A stretch of DNA of 64,000 nucleotides from assembly GCF_014639155.1 (NCBI RefSeq), contig NZ_BMFT01000001.1, forward strand, positions 2,604,001 through 2,668,000, read 5' to 3'. The stretch comes from Paenibacillus segetis (GTDB taxonomy: Bacteria; Bacillota; Bacilli; Paenibacillales; Paenibacillaceae). Made by a program: the position numbers and the translations under genes. Each line of letters begins with the position of its first letter. Positions within the stretch are counted from its first letter, which is position 1. This document shows, piece by piece, positions 53,783 through 60,534 of the stretch. The notes below the pieces were generated by a model. That model made no database searches and was not told where the DNA came from. It saw nothing but the letters and a program-made list of their open reading frames with translations.

Positions 53783-54019
53783 CTATTCTCCATACCAAAA
53801 AAACAACTTTAATCTCTCAGATAATACTTCCGACTTGTTATCCCCATCGGTACCAGATCGAAATACTTTGACTGAAGATCCTTCTGGGATACGATACTTG
53901 TCCATCGGAAATATATATCCATCCAACATGCCTATAATTCTATACATGGCGTAGGCCAACACTAGGAATACTAATAAATATTTGAGCGCACGCAGACACT
54001 TACGTAGTGAAATTATCAT
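53783..54019 (-). CDS. YqzK-like DUF4227 protein
   Basis: 78 residues. Basic start, one hydrophobic helix (LKYLLVFLVLAYAMYRIIGML, about 12-32), then YIFPMDKYRIPEGSSVKVF and SERLKLFFWYGE, the conserved parts of the DUF4227 family found between fur and xerD in Bacillales. Function unknown. GGGAAGG precedes the ATG. Confidence 0.82.
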   Translation of the reverse strand: MIISLRKCLRALKYLLVFLVLAYAMYRIIGMLDGYIFPMDKYRIPEGSSVKVFRSGTDGDNKSEVLSERLKLFFWYGE

Positions 54020-54164
54020 AACCTTCCCTCTCTTTCTATACCCAAACTAAGATCCTATTAATTAAAAATAAGGACATTGTTTATAACAGTATATAAAAGA
54101 GACACAAAGTTTATGTACATTTATACTAGACAAGGATTGTTCTCTGACTACCTAGCCAGATAGC

Positions 54165-54206
54165 AAAAAAAGCTCCAAACGGCACGGTGGCCGTGAGAAG
54201 CTTTTT
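54165..54206 (-). terminator. Rho-independent terminator after fur
   Basis: Minus-strand AAGCTTC...ACGGC and GCCGT...GGAGCTT arms with an ACCGT-region loop and seven T. Confidence 0.88.
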
Positions 54207-54217
54207 GGTTCGAATGA

Positions 54218-54694
54218 TTAGTTAGTGCTTTCACCTTTATCCTGGTTATCACTATTCTTGTCTTTACAACGATAGCAAATGCCATGAAAATCAAGGCGAT
54301 GATCGAGTACCGTAAAATTGAACTCTTTGTCCAATCGTTCCTCGAGCTCTCCAAGCCAGTCTTCGCGGATTTCATCCATTGCCCCGCATTGCACACATAT
54401 CAAGTGATGGTGATGATGCTTGGATGTATCTGTACGCAAATCGTAACGAGCTACTCCGTCGCCGAAATTGATCTTCTCAACGACATGCAATTCACTCAAT
54501 AACTCCAGCGTACGATAAACCGTCGCAAGACCGATTTCCGGAGCCTTATCCTTAACAAGCATAAACACATCTTCAGCACTTAAATGATCTTCTTCATTTT
54601 CTAGCAGTACCCTTACCGTGGCTTCCCGCTGGGGTGTCAACTTGTAACCGTGGGATTGTAACTGCTGCTTGATTTTCTCGATCTTTGCTTCCAT
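54218..54694 (-). CDS. fur: Ferric uptake regulator family protein (Fur)
   Basis: 158 residues. Winged helix YKLTPQREATVRVLLE ... LATVYRTLELL and a metal-binding half with KHHHHHLICVQCGAMDE, HGICYRCKD; both CxxC pairs are present for structural zinc. Fur-type regulator; the place before yqzK-xerD is that of B. subtilis fur rather than perR or zur. ATG at 54694 lies after GGGGGAGGAAC; the longer frame translates the leader dyad. Confidence 0.93.
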   Translation of the reverse strand: MEAKIEKIKQQLQSHGYKLTPQREATVRVLLENEEDHLSAEDVFMLVKDKAPEIGLATVYRTLELLSELHVVEKINFGDGVARYDLRTDTSKHHHHHLICVQCGAMDEIREDWLGELEERLDKEFNFTVLDHRLDFHGICYRCKDKNSDNQDKGESTN

Positions 54695-54719
54695 GTTGTT
54701 CCTCCCCCAGGAATCGCCG

Positions 54720-54738
54720 TACATTGCCGTACAATGTA
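54720..54738. promoter_or_regulatory. Dyad in the fur leader
   Basis: TACATTGCCGTACAATGTA: perfect 7-bp arms with a 5-bp spacer between the predicted fur start of transcription (about 54754) and its ribosome binding site. It does not match the GATAAT-type Fur box or the Per box. It could be an operator or a small RNA hairpin. Confidence 0.5.
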
Positions 54739-54760
54739 ATTATTTATAACCACTTCTTTC

Positions 54761-54790
54761 ATTATAGGGGGAGTCAAACAACAAAGTCAA
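54761..54790 (-). promoter_or_regulatory. Sigma-A-type promoter of fur
   Basis: Minus strand TTGACT (54785-54790), 18-bp spacer, TATAAT (54761-54766). Predicted start near 54754 leaves a 60-nt leader containing the dyad. Confidence 0.65.
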
Positions 54791-54804
54791 ACATTTTACT
54801 AGAG

Positions 54805-55449
54805 TTATACTGGGTTTAGAACCTGTTCCAACATAGGAGTGACCCAAGTCATCATCACGGGTGTAACCCAAGTTTCAAAAGCCGATGCCGCCAGTACAAC
54901 CACGACCATAGCCAAAGTCAGGCCTGTATAAGATAAAAAGGGACGAGCAAAACTCCCATTACGGTTCATAAGAACTCTACTTCGGATAATCCCCAGTGAG
55001 AAACTTACCGCGGCTACACTGCCAATAAGCAATGCAGGAATAATGATCAGATTATGTGGCGCAATGGACACGAACGCAAATAATAAACCTTTCCAACTGA
55101 ACTGACCGACAAGACAACCCACCGTAAACCCAATAAGAACTCCTTTTAGAAAATCTAAAATGAGAATACCAGGAAGTCCGATGACGGAAAGTCCCAAAAT
55201 CCAAATTAGTCCAATCCACTTTAAATGCAGCCCCGCTACAGCCCAAAAATCTAGCTGGTTGAACTCGACTCCACCCTGATTTACGGATACAAAGAAATCT
55301 CCAAGATATCTTGATAGATCTTGCTGTTGCTCCAGTGTCAGCGCATTGACCATTAATGCACCAAAAACAACACCCATCAGAAAAAGCACAGATACGAATA
55401 CATACAGTGACGTCTGATCCTTGAGCGCATGACGAAACGGTTGCAGCAT
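54805..55449 (-). CDS. spoIIM: Stage II sporulation protein M
   Basis: 214 residues, five hydrophobic helices. SpoIIM recruits SpoIID and SpoIIP to the septum for peptidoglycan degradation during engulfment. Recognised from the N-terminus (FRHALKDQTSLYVFVSVLFLMGVVFGALMVNAL, in part), the loop GLSVIGLPGILILDFLKG and VSIAPHNLIIIPALL. Own candidate sigma-E promoter overlaps the end of the upstream endonuclease Q gene. Confidence 0.95.
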   Translation of the reverse strand: MLQPFRHALKDQTSLYVFVSVLFLMGVVFGALMVNALTLEQQQDLSRYLGDFFVSVNQGGVEFNQLDFWAVAGLHLKWIGLIWILGLSVIGLPGILILDFLKGVLIGFTVGCLVGQFSWKGLLFAFVSIAPHNLIIIPALLIGSVAAVSFSLGIIRSRVLMNRNGSFARPFLSYTGLTLAMVVVVLAASAFETWVTPVMMTWVTPMLEQVLNPV

Positions 55450-55517
55450 GCGGGAGCCCCTTTCTCTCGTTCATAGTCGTCTTCCTCTTTAAATCAGACT
55501 ATGTACAAGCTAGCTCC

Positions 55518-55543
55518 CTTATGCTTCAAAAATAACATTATGA
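55518..55543 (-). promoter_or_regulatory. Possible sigma-E promoter of spoIIM
   Basis: Minus strand TCATAAT (55537-55543), 13-bp spacer, CATAAG (55518-55523). The -35 is identical to the one before spoIVA; the -10 keeps only CATA. spoIIM is a sigma-E gene in B. subtilis. Confidence 0.28.
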
Positions 55544-56731
55544 TTTGATGACCTTGCCGTATGTCCCGCCCCCACCTGGAGATAAATTTAATCTTCCACT
55601 TCGTGCTTCACAAATGAGACCAGCAAGCTCATCACCTACGACTTCAGCAAGTTCTAACTGTGATACTTGATGCAAAATGTTCATTTCAGTACCGAAGACT
55701 TTGAGCAAGAGATTAAGCTTAGATGGACCAAGGCCCGGAATAAATTCCAAGGGCACTTGATAATGATACGGCGGGCGATGTGAGGGAATCGAAGGCTCGC
55801 TGCGATCACTAATAGAATGGATTCTATCCAGAACTCCACGTACTAATTTGGGACTACCGCAATAAGGACAACGCTCCACCGAATGCTCGGTCTCATTGAT
55901 GATGTAATTACACCCACCGCAGTATGTTCGGTGGTACTTACCCAAGCGAGGATTCAAGCCATAATTGCCGGCTACCTTTCTCCCATCTTCACGCTTCAGA
56001 GCTTTTTCGAACTCACGATAACTAGGCTCCCGTAGAATCAATTCATTGTATTCCCTACCGATCTTGCCAAGAGAGTGTGCGTCTGAATTGGTCAAGATGG
56101 TATACCGATCTAGCTCACTGATCAATCCTGCCATTTCACTATCGGCACTTAGGCCAAGCTCAACCGCACTGACAAGTTCAGGATCCAGTACCTCATCCAA
56201 ACGTGGGGCACAACTACCATAAATACTTCGATGAGGTGTAAAAATATGAGCAGGAATTACCATGCCGCCTCGGGCATATACCTCTTCTTGCAACGCACGT
56301 GCTGGCGCGTATACACGTTGGGAGCTTAGACTTACATTCTTCATTCTTTGCTCCAACCAACCCGTAAATGACCGCATCATATCGAAATAAGGTAAGTAGA
56401 CCAAAATATGCGCTGGTCCCATACCTGGTTCACGAATTTCTAATTCTGTACCCAGTAAGATGGTCGTTCCCTTATAAGAAATCCCACCATCTTCTAACTC
56501 CTTCATCTCGCCTTTGCTTAAGCTAACGACAATGTCATCCTGTACTCCAGGTGAATGGCAATCGATAATCCCCACGAGACTGATGCCCTTGCGCTCATGA
56601 GCTTCCTTTGCAATGTTCTCAAACGTCAGATTCCGACTACCACTAATTTTTACAGGAGCGCCCTGACCCGTACGACCTATGTGTATATGAAGATCAGCAT
56701 AATAAGACGATAAATCTAATGGTTTACTCAT
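55538..56731 (-). CDS. Endonuclease Q family protein
   Basis: 397 residues. PHP-type metal site with YYADLHIHIG near residue 12, GIIDCHSPG, GTELEI and LTNSDAHSLG; then a zinc-ribbon CGGCN ... CPYCG near 285-305; then a C-terminal helix-hairpin-helix (FIPGLGPSKLNLLL). This order is that of EndoQ, which cuts 5' of deaminated bases (uracil, hypoxanthine) in DNA. Corresponds to YqxK of B. subtilis. Coupled behind nudF (starts two bases after its stop), an association of two damage-control activities. Confidence 0.88.
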   Translation of the reverse strand: MSKPLDLSSYYADLHIHIGRTGQGAPVKISGSRNLTFENIAKEAHERKGISLVGIIDCHSPGVQDDIVVSLSKGEMKELEDGGISYKGTTILLGTELEIREPGMGPAHILVYLPYFDMMRSFTGWLEQRMKNVSLSSQRVYAPARALQEEVYARGGMVIPAHIFTPHRSIYGSCAPRLDEVLDPELVSAVELGLSADSEMAGLISELDRYTILTNSDAHSLGKIGREYNELILREPSYREFEKALKREDGRKVAGNYGLNPRLGKYHRTYCGGCNYIINETEHSVERCPYCGSPKLVRGVLDRIHSISDRSEPSIPSHRPPYHYQVPLEFIPGLGPSKLNLLLKVFGTEMNILHQVSQLELAEVVGDELAGLICEARSGRLNLSPGGGGTYGKVIKS

Positions 56732-56733
56732 CG

Positions 56734-57297
56734 TTACTTAACTTGGCTGTCTTGTGCAAGTTGTTGTTTCCAAATATATACCGCCATGATCGTCTTACTA
56801 TCCGCAATACGACCCTCGGCAATGTAATTCTCACATTCTTCTAAAGTAGCCTCATACACTTCAAGAAATTCATCTTCATCCAGAGCCATTTCCCCTGCTG
56901 ACAATCCCTCTGCAAGATACAAGTGAATCATTTCATCTGCAAAACCGGGAGATGTATAGAACGAATGTAGCAGACTTATATGCTCACAGCGATATCCTGT
57001 CTCTTCCTGAAGCTCTCGCTTGGCAGCCTCCATCGGATCTTCACCCTTCTCCAGCTTACCTGCGGGGATCTCAAGCTCACACCGACCCATAGGTTGACGA
57101 TATTGATCCACAAGAAGTAATCGCCCTTCATGAATAGCAATTACAGCAACCGCACCAGGGTGCTTCACAACCTCGCGTGTAGCTTGTGAACCATCGGGAA
57201 GTTCTACCGTATCGATCTGAAGAGAAATAATTCTCCCTGAGAAAATAGGTTCTGTAGATATCGTCTTTTCGATTAACTTATCCTGTGCTGTAGTCAT
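56734..57297 (-). CDS. nudF: ADP-ribose pyrophosphatase (Nudix)
   Basis: 187 residues. Nudix box GKLEKGEDPMEAAKRELQEETGY near residue 80 (in part quoted) with the metal-binding glutamates REL-EE. Hydrolyses ADP-ribose to AMP and ribose-5-phosphate. GGAGGAAAAATA before the ATG. Divergent from mciZ, as in B. subtilis. Confidence 0.93.
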   Translation of the reverse strand: MTTAQDKLIEKTISTEPIFSGRIISLQIDTVELPDGSQATREVVKHPGAVAVIAIHEGRLLLVDQYRQPMGRCELEIPAGKLEKGEDPMEAAKRELQEETGYRCEHISLLHSFYTSPGFADEMIHLYLAEGLSAGEMALDEDEFLEVYEATLEECENYIAEGRIADSKTIMAVYIWKQQLAQDSQVK

Positions 57298-57328
57298 TAT
57301 TTTTCCTCCTAAAATGAAATAGATAACG

Positions 57329-57357
57329 TCATAACTTGTCCACCTGAGACATATGCT
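57329..57357 (+). promoter_or_regulatory. Candidate sigma-E promoter of mciZ
   Basis: TCATAAC (57329-57335), 14-bp spacer, CATATGCT (57350-57357). Very like the pair before spoIVA. mciZ is under sigma-E in B. subtilis. Predicted start about 57364, 34 nt before the mciZ ATG. Confidence 0.45.
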
Positions 57358-57397
57358 GTAACTATACCAAAACCCGTCTTAGAAAAGGAGCAGCGCT

Positions 57398-57538
57398 ATG
57401 AAATCATATTTCTCCAATGATCGTTTGCGAGCCCAAGGAAAGGCCTGGCAAATCCGCATTCTTTTGTCCCAGTGGCAAAAAGAGGCGGGAGCAACCGTTA
57501 AAGTTAAAGAACTTTTAGAATCGCGACGTACCAAATAA
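57398..57538 (+). CDS. mciZ: MciZ-like inhibitor of Z-ring formation
   Basis: 46 residues, read directly. AAAAGGAG lies 8-9 bp before the ATG. The centre GKAWQIRILLSQWQKEAG closely parallels GKAWEIRAKLKEYG of the 40-residue B. subtilis MciZ, which caps FtsZ filaments in the mother cell during sporulation. The position beside nudF is the same. C-terminus is basic and longer (KVKELLESRRTK). Candidate sigma-E promoter upstream. Confidence 0.82.
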   Translation: MKSYFSNDRLRAQGKAWQIRILLSQWQKEAGATVKVKELLESRRTK

Positions 57539-57569
57539 ATGAATTCAACAGAACAGGAAGTGATGAACT

Positions 57570-58340
57570 ATGGGTTATTCTCCATTCTGTGAAAATAATA
57601 AATCGGAGTCTTACCGTGAAATATATCTTGAATCTTTAATTCGTTCTGGCGAGATTGAAAAGGCACTTTCGCGTATCCAGGAGTGGACAGCAGAAGAGAT
57701 AGCGAAGTCATCTTCCTTTATGGAGAGTATGAGTCAGTTGTCAATCATCTGCCAACTACGGATGAATGTCCCTATTATGGACCTTATTCTGAGCCATATT
57801 CGTGTAGCCGAACTTATTCATCGAACAGTAGCCTTAGGTCTGCTTGATCTTGCTGAGACTTTAGTGAACAAGTATCCCGATAATTATCACCAAAGCGAGC
57901 TTATCCAGTCTCTTTATAAACACGGTTACGTATCTACGGCTAAGGAGAAATTAACCTCCTTTCATAAGCTGCTTCTCAATGAAAAAAGTTGCTCTGTACT
58001 GAATCTAAACTTTATATCTGCTGAAATCCTTCATGATGAGGGTCGTTATTCCGAGGCTGCTGAAATTTTCGAATCACTTGTCATAAGTAATCCTGACATG
58101 GCTCGGGCTCGATTCGGTGCTGCATCCTGTTATCTACTCGACGCAATTGACAACCTAACAGGAAGGATCACTATATACAACCCGTCTGAAGAAGATAGAA
58201 TGAGAATAGAGAGGTATCTAAGTGACATCACGCAATCTCTCCAAATCATAACTAAATCTGGATGGCATACGGTCTGGTCACTCGAGCAGCAACGGAACCT
58301 GCCGGATCAAGTAGTAGAACAGTCTGCCTTGTTACATTAA
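57570..58340 (+). CDS. Hypothetical TPR-like helical protein downstream of mciZ
   Basis: 256 residues, no signal peptide or membrane helix. Helical repeats of TPR type are suggested, best at ISAEILHDEGRYSEAAEIFESLVISNPDMARARFGAASCYL (about 150-190, quoted in part). Earlier repeats are degenerate. AGGAAGTGA lies upstream of the ATG. Only 31 bp after mciZ and in the same direction with no terminator between, so probably on the same transcript. Function unknown; cysteines at 8, 60, 144 and 189 are scattered. Confidence 0.72.
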   Translation: MGYSPFCENNKSESYREIYLESLIRSGEIEKALSRIQEWTAEEIAKSSSFMESMSQLSIICQLRMNVPIMDLILSHIRVAELIHRTVALGLLDLAETLVNKYPDNYHQSELIQSLYKHGYVSTAKEKLTSFHKLLLNEKSCSVLNLNFISAEILHDEGRYSEAAEIFESLVISNPDMARARFGAASCYLLDAIDNLTGRITIYNPSEEDRMRIERYLSDITQSLQIITKSGWHTVWSLEQQRNLPDQVVEQSALLH

Positions 58341-58380
58341 GTTCTTTAGGCTCCTGCCCTCTTATCCAAGTCATACATAG

Positions 58381-58420
58381 ACAAACCGCCCAGGCTGTCA
58401 TGAAGACTAACCTAGGCGGT
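58381..58420. terminator. Hairpin between convergent genes
   Basis: ACCGCCCAGG and CCTAGGCGGT arms (one mismatch) with a 16-nt loop; minus-strand tail GGTTTGTC is weakly T-rich. It serves the M20 peptidase gene and perhaps the plus-strand gene. Confidence 0.55.
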
Positions 58421-58441
58421 GCATATGATGATCGCCTAGAA

Positions 58442-59569
58442 TTAGCGAGTCACAGTCTGTCTAACGATCTCAAGTGCAAATTGGGCGACTTTAACAATAT
58501 CCTCGCTCTTGATACGCTCTTTGGTTGTGTGAATATCTTCATATCCAACAGCTAAATTTACTGTAGGTATTCCTAATCCATTGAAAATATTGGCATCACT
58601 TCCCCCTCCTGAGAGGAAAGTATCTCCTGATAATCCTAATTGCCCCGCTGCCTTCTTCGCCAACAATACAACATCCTCACTACCTGAAAAATGGAATGCC
58701 GGATAAATAATATTACTATGGAATTCTCCACGTGCGTGGTAATCACGGCAAGCTGAATCAACCGCTTCCTTCATATCAGCAATTTGTTTGTTCACCTTAT
58801 CCTGAGAAATACTACGTGCTTCTGCATATAACTTCACATAGTCTGGCACAATATTCGTCTGGCCACCGCCTTCGAATTTACCAATATTTGCAGTTGTTTC
58901 TTCATCAATACGACCCAGATTCATACGGGAAATGGCTTTACCTGCAACTTGAATTGCGCTAATCCCATCCTCAGGATTCACCCCAGCATGAGCTGATTTT
59001 CCGAAAATTTCGATCTCAATCCGCGCTTGCGTAGGAGCTCCAACACAGATAGAACCGACTTCTCCGTTAGAATCTATCGCAAATCCGAATTTGGCATCCA
59101 AGTGTTTAGCATCTAATGCTCTTGCACCCATAAGTCCTGATTCTTCTCCAGCAGTAATCACGAACTGAATTTGGCCATGTGGTAGGTTATTCTCTTTGAG
59201 CACTTGAATAAGCTCAAGAAGAGCCGCGACACCCGCTTTATCATCCGAACCAAGAATCGTAGTGCCATCGCTGCGAATCCATCCATCTTCACCGATAATC
59301 GGCTTAATCCCGACTCCCGGTGTCACCGTATCCATATGACACGTGAATAGGAAAGGCTCAGCAGACGAGTCTCCATTTGGTTTCAGAGTGGCAATCAGGT
59401 TGCCAGCTCCGTGACCTGTAATCGCCTGGGAATCATCTTCCACCACTTCAAGTCCAAGACTCTCAAACTTAGCTTTCAAGAAATCTGCAATTTGCCGCTC
59501 ATGTTTTGTCTCACTGTCAATGGATACTAGCTCTATAAATTGTGCGATAACTCTTTCCTGATTAATCAA
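58442..59569 (-). CDS. M20 family peptidase, tripeptidase T-like
   Basis: 375 residues. Zinc ligands in FTCHMDTV (His, near 76), LGSDDKAG (Asp), AGEESGLMG (Glu pair), AIDSNGEVG (Asp) and EDIHTTKE (His) follow the M20 two-zinc order; a lid/dimerisation domain (about 180-290) is inserted. Annotated YqjE in B. subtilis. TTG start just after GAGGAAAG. Monocistronic, convergent with the TPR-like gene. Substrate is probably small peptides, not shown by sequence. Confidence 0.9.
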   Translation of the reverse strand: MINQERVIAQFIELVSIDSETKHERQIADFLKAKFESLGLEVVEDDSQAITGHGAGNLIATLKPNGDSSAEPFLFTCHMDTVTPGVGIKPIIGEDGWIRSDGTTILGSDDKAGVAALLELIQVLKENNLPHGQIQFVITAGEESGLMGARALDAKHLDAKFGFAIDSNGEVGSICVGAPTQARIEIEIFGKSAHAGVNPEDGISAIQVAGKAISRMNLGRIDEETTANIGKFEGGGQTNIVPDYVKLYAEARSISQDKVNKQIADMKEAVDSACRDYHARGEFHSNIIYPAFHFSGSEDVVLLAKKAAGQLGLSGDTFLSGGGSDANIFNGLGIPTVNLAVGYEDIHTTKERIKSEDIVKVAQFALEIVRQTVTR

Positions 59570-59612
59570 TGTACTTTCCTCGCCTTCTCTTTTGCGTTAA
59601 TATAAATGGATA

Positions 59613-59629
59613 TAGTCAATACTTGACTA
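59613..59629. promoter_or_regulatory. Short dyad between the M20 peptidase and Prli42-like genes
   Basis: TAGTCAA-TAC-TTGACTA, a perfect 7-bp dyad in a 120-bp divergent gap. It contains TTGACT/TTGACTA on both strands, so it may be overlapping -35 elements or an operator. No known regulator site recognised. Confidence 0.35.
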
Positions 59630-59689
59630 GTTGGACAAGCTTCACATGATTCAAGTTCATTCTAATTTTAATAAAAGGAGTATCTCAAT

Positions 59690-59788
59690 ATGCAGAAAAA
59701 AAGGTTGAAAATCGTCGTTTATATAATGTTATTTGCTATGCTTGGATCAACATTGCTCGCCCTTCTTGAGCCATTGTTCATGCGTTAA
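59690..59788 (+). CDS. prli42: Prli42-like stressosome-associated small membrane protein
   Basis: 32 residues, read directly. AAAAGGAG lies 9 bp before the ATG. Basic head MQKKRLK followed by a single helix IVVYIMLFAMLGSTLLALL, which matches the pattern (VVYxMLxAMLxSTLL) of Prli42, a membrane miniprotein that anchors the stressosome in Listeria and is conserved in Firmicutes. It lies alone on the plus strand, ending 8 bp before the convergent lipB stop. Whether this organism has a stressosome is not visible here. Confidence 0.8.
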   Translation: MQKKRLKIVVYIMLFAMLGSTLLALLEPLFMR

Positions 59789-59796
59789 TTTTAGGG

Positions 59797-60483
59797 CTAG
59801 CCTAATCCATTATAATCAAACACCTCGTTAAACAACGGGACAATCTCCTGTGCAACTTGTTCCACAGTAAATGTAAGGCCAGTGACATCTTCTAGCGATG
59901 TCACACCATATTGTTCAATGCCGCAGGGAATAATACCTTGGAATCCAGCTTGTTGAATGCCCGCTTTGATATTAAAAGCGAATCCATGACTGGCTATAAA
60001 TCCTTTCCTGCGGCGACACTTATTAAATTTCACACCAATCGCTGCTATTTTGGTATCCCCGACCCAAACTCCGGTATATTCCGGCTTTCTAGATCCTTCA
60101 ACTCCAAATAATTTCAAGTAATTTATAATTACCTGCTCCAGCTCTCGTAAATAGCCGTGTAAATCCAGTCCTTTTGTACCGTCAAGCCACAATAAAGGAT
60201 AACCCACTAGTTGTCCTGGGCCATGATATGTAATATCTCCACCACGATCGATTTCAAACAAAGCTATTCCCTGCTCCTGCAATTGTTCAGGACTTAGAAG
60301 TAGATGTTCAGGGTGTCGTTGTGAGCCTATCGTATACGTCGGTGGATGTTGAAGAAGCAGCAGGTGTTCCTGCTGCTGTCCTTCATCAATGGCTTTTACG
60401 AGCATTTTCTGCATTTCCCAGGCTTCTCCGTATTCCATCATCGGAAAATACCGGACTTCCAAGGATTTCGTCATGCCGTTCAT
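59797..60483 (-). CDS. lipB: Octanoyl-[acyl-carrier-protein]:protein octanoyltransferase
   Basis: 228 residues from MNGMTK; an ATG three codons further (60474) is equally possible. Motifs TYTIGSQRHPEH, RGGDITYHGPGQLVGYP, AAIGVKFNK with the catalytic lysine, and IIPCGIEQYG with the catalytic cysteine identify LipB. Moves octanoate from ACP to lipoyl domains. It lies 50 bp after bkdB, whose lipoyl domain is a substrate, so the two are likely co-expressed. B. subtilis uses LipM/LipL instead. Confidence 0.93.
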   Translation of the reverse strand: MNGMTKSLEVRYFPMMEYGEAWEMQKMLVKAIDEGQQQEHLLLLQHPPTYTIGSQRHPEHLLLSPEQLQEQGIALFEIDRGGDITYHGPGQLVGYPLLWLDGTKGLDLHGYLRELEQVIINYLKLFGVEGSRKPEYTGVWVGDTKIAAIGVKFNKCRRRKGFIASHGFAFNIKAGIQQAGFQGIIPCGIEQYGVTSLEDVTGLTFTVEQVAQEIVPLFNEVFDYNGLG

Positions 60484-60534
60484 CGCCTCGTCTCTCAAAT
60501 AACGGATGGATCAGATCTCCCAATCAATCGCTGA

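Noticed and set aside
54739..54755. Per box upstream of fur (TTATAAATAATTACA)
   Set aside because: Only the left half agrees with TTATAATnATTATAA; five mismatches in the rest.
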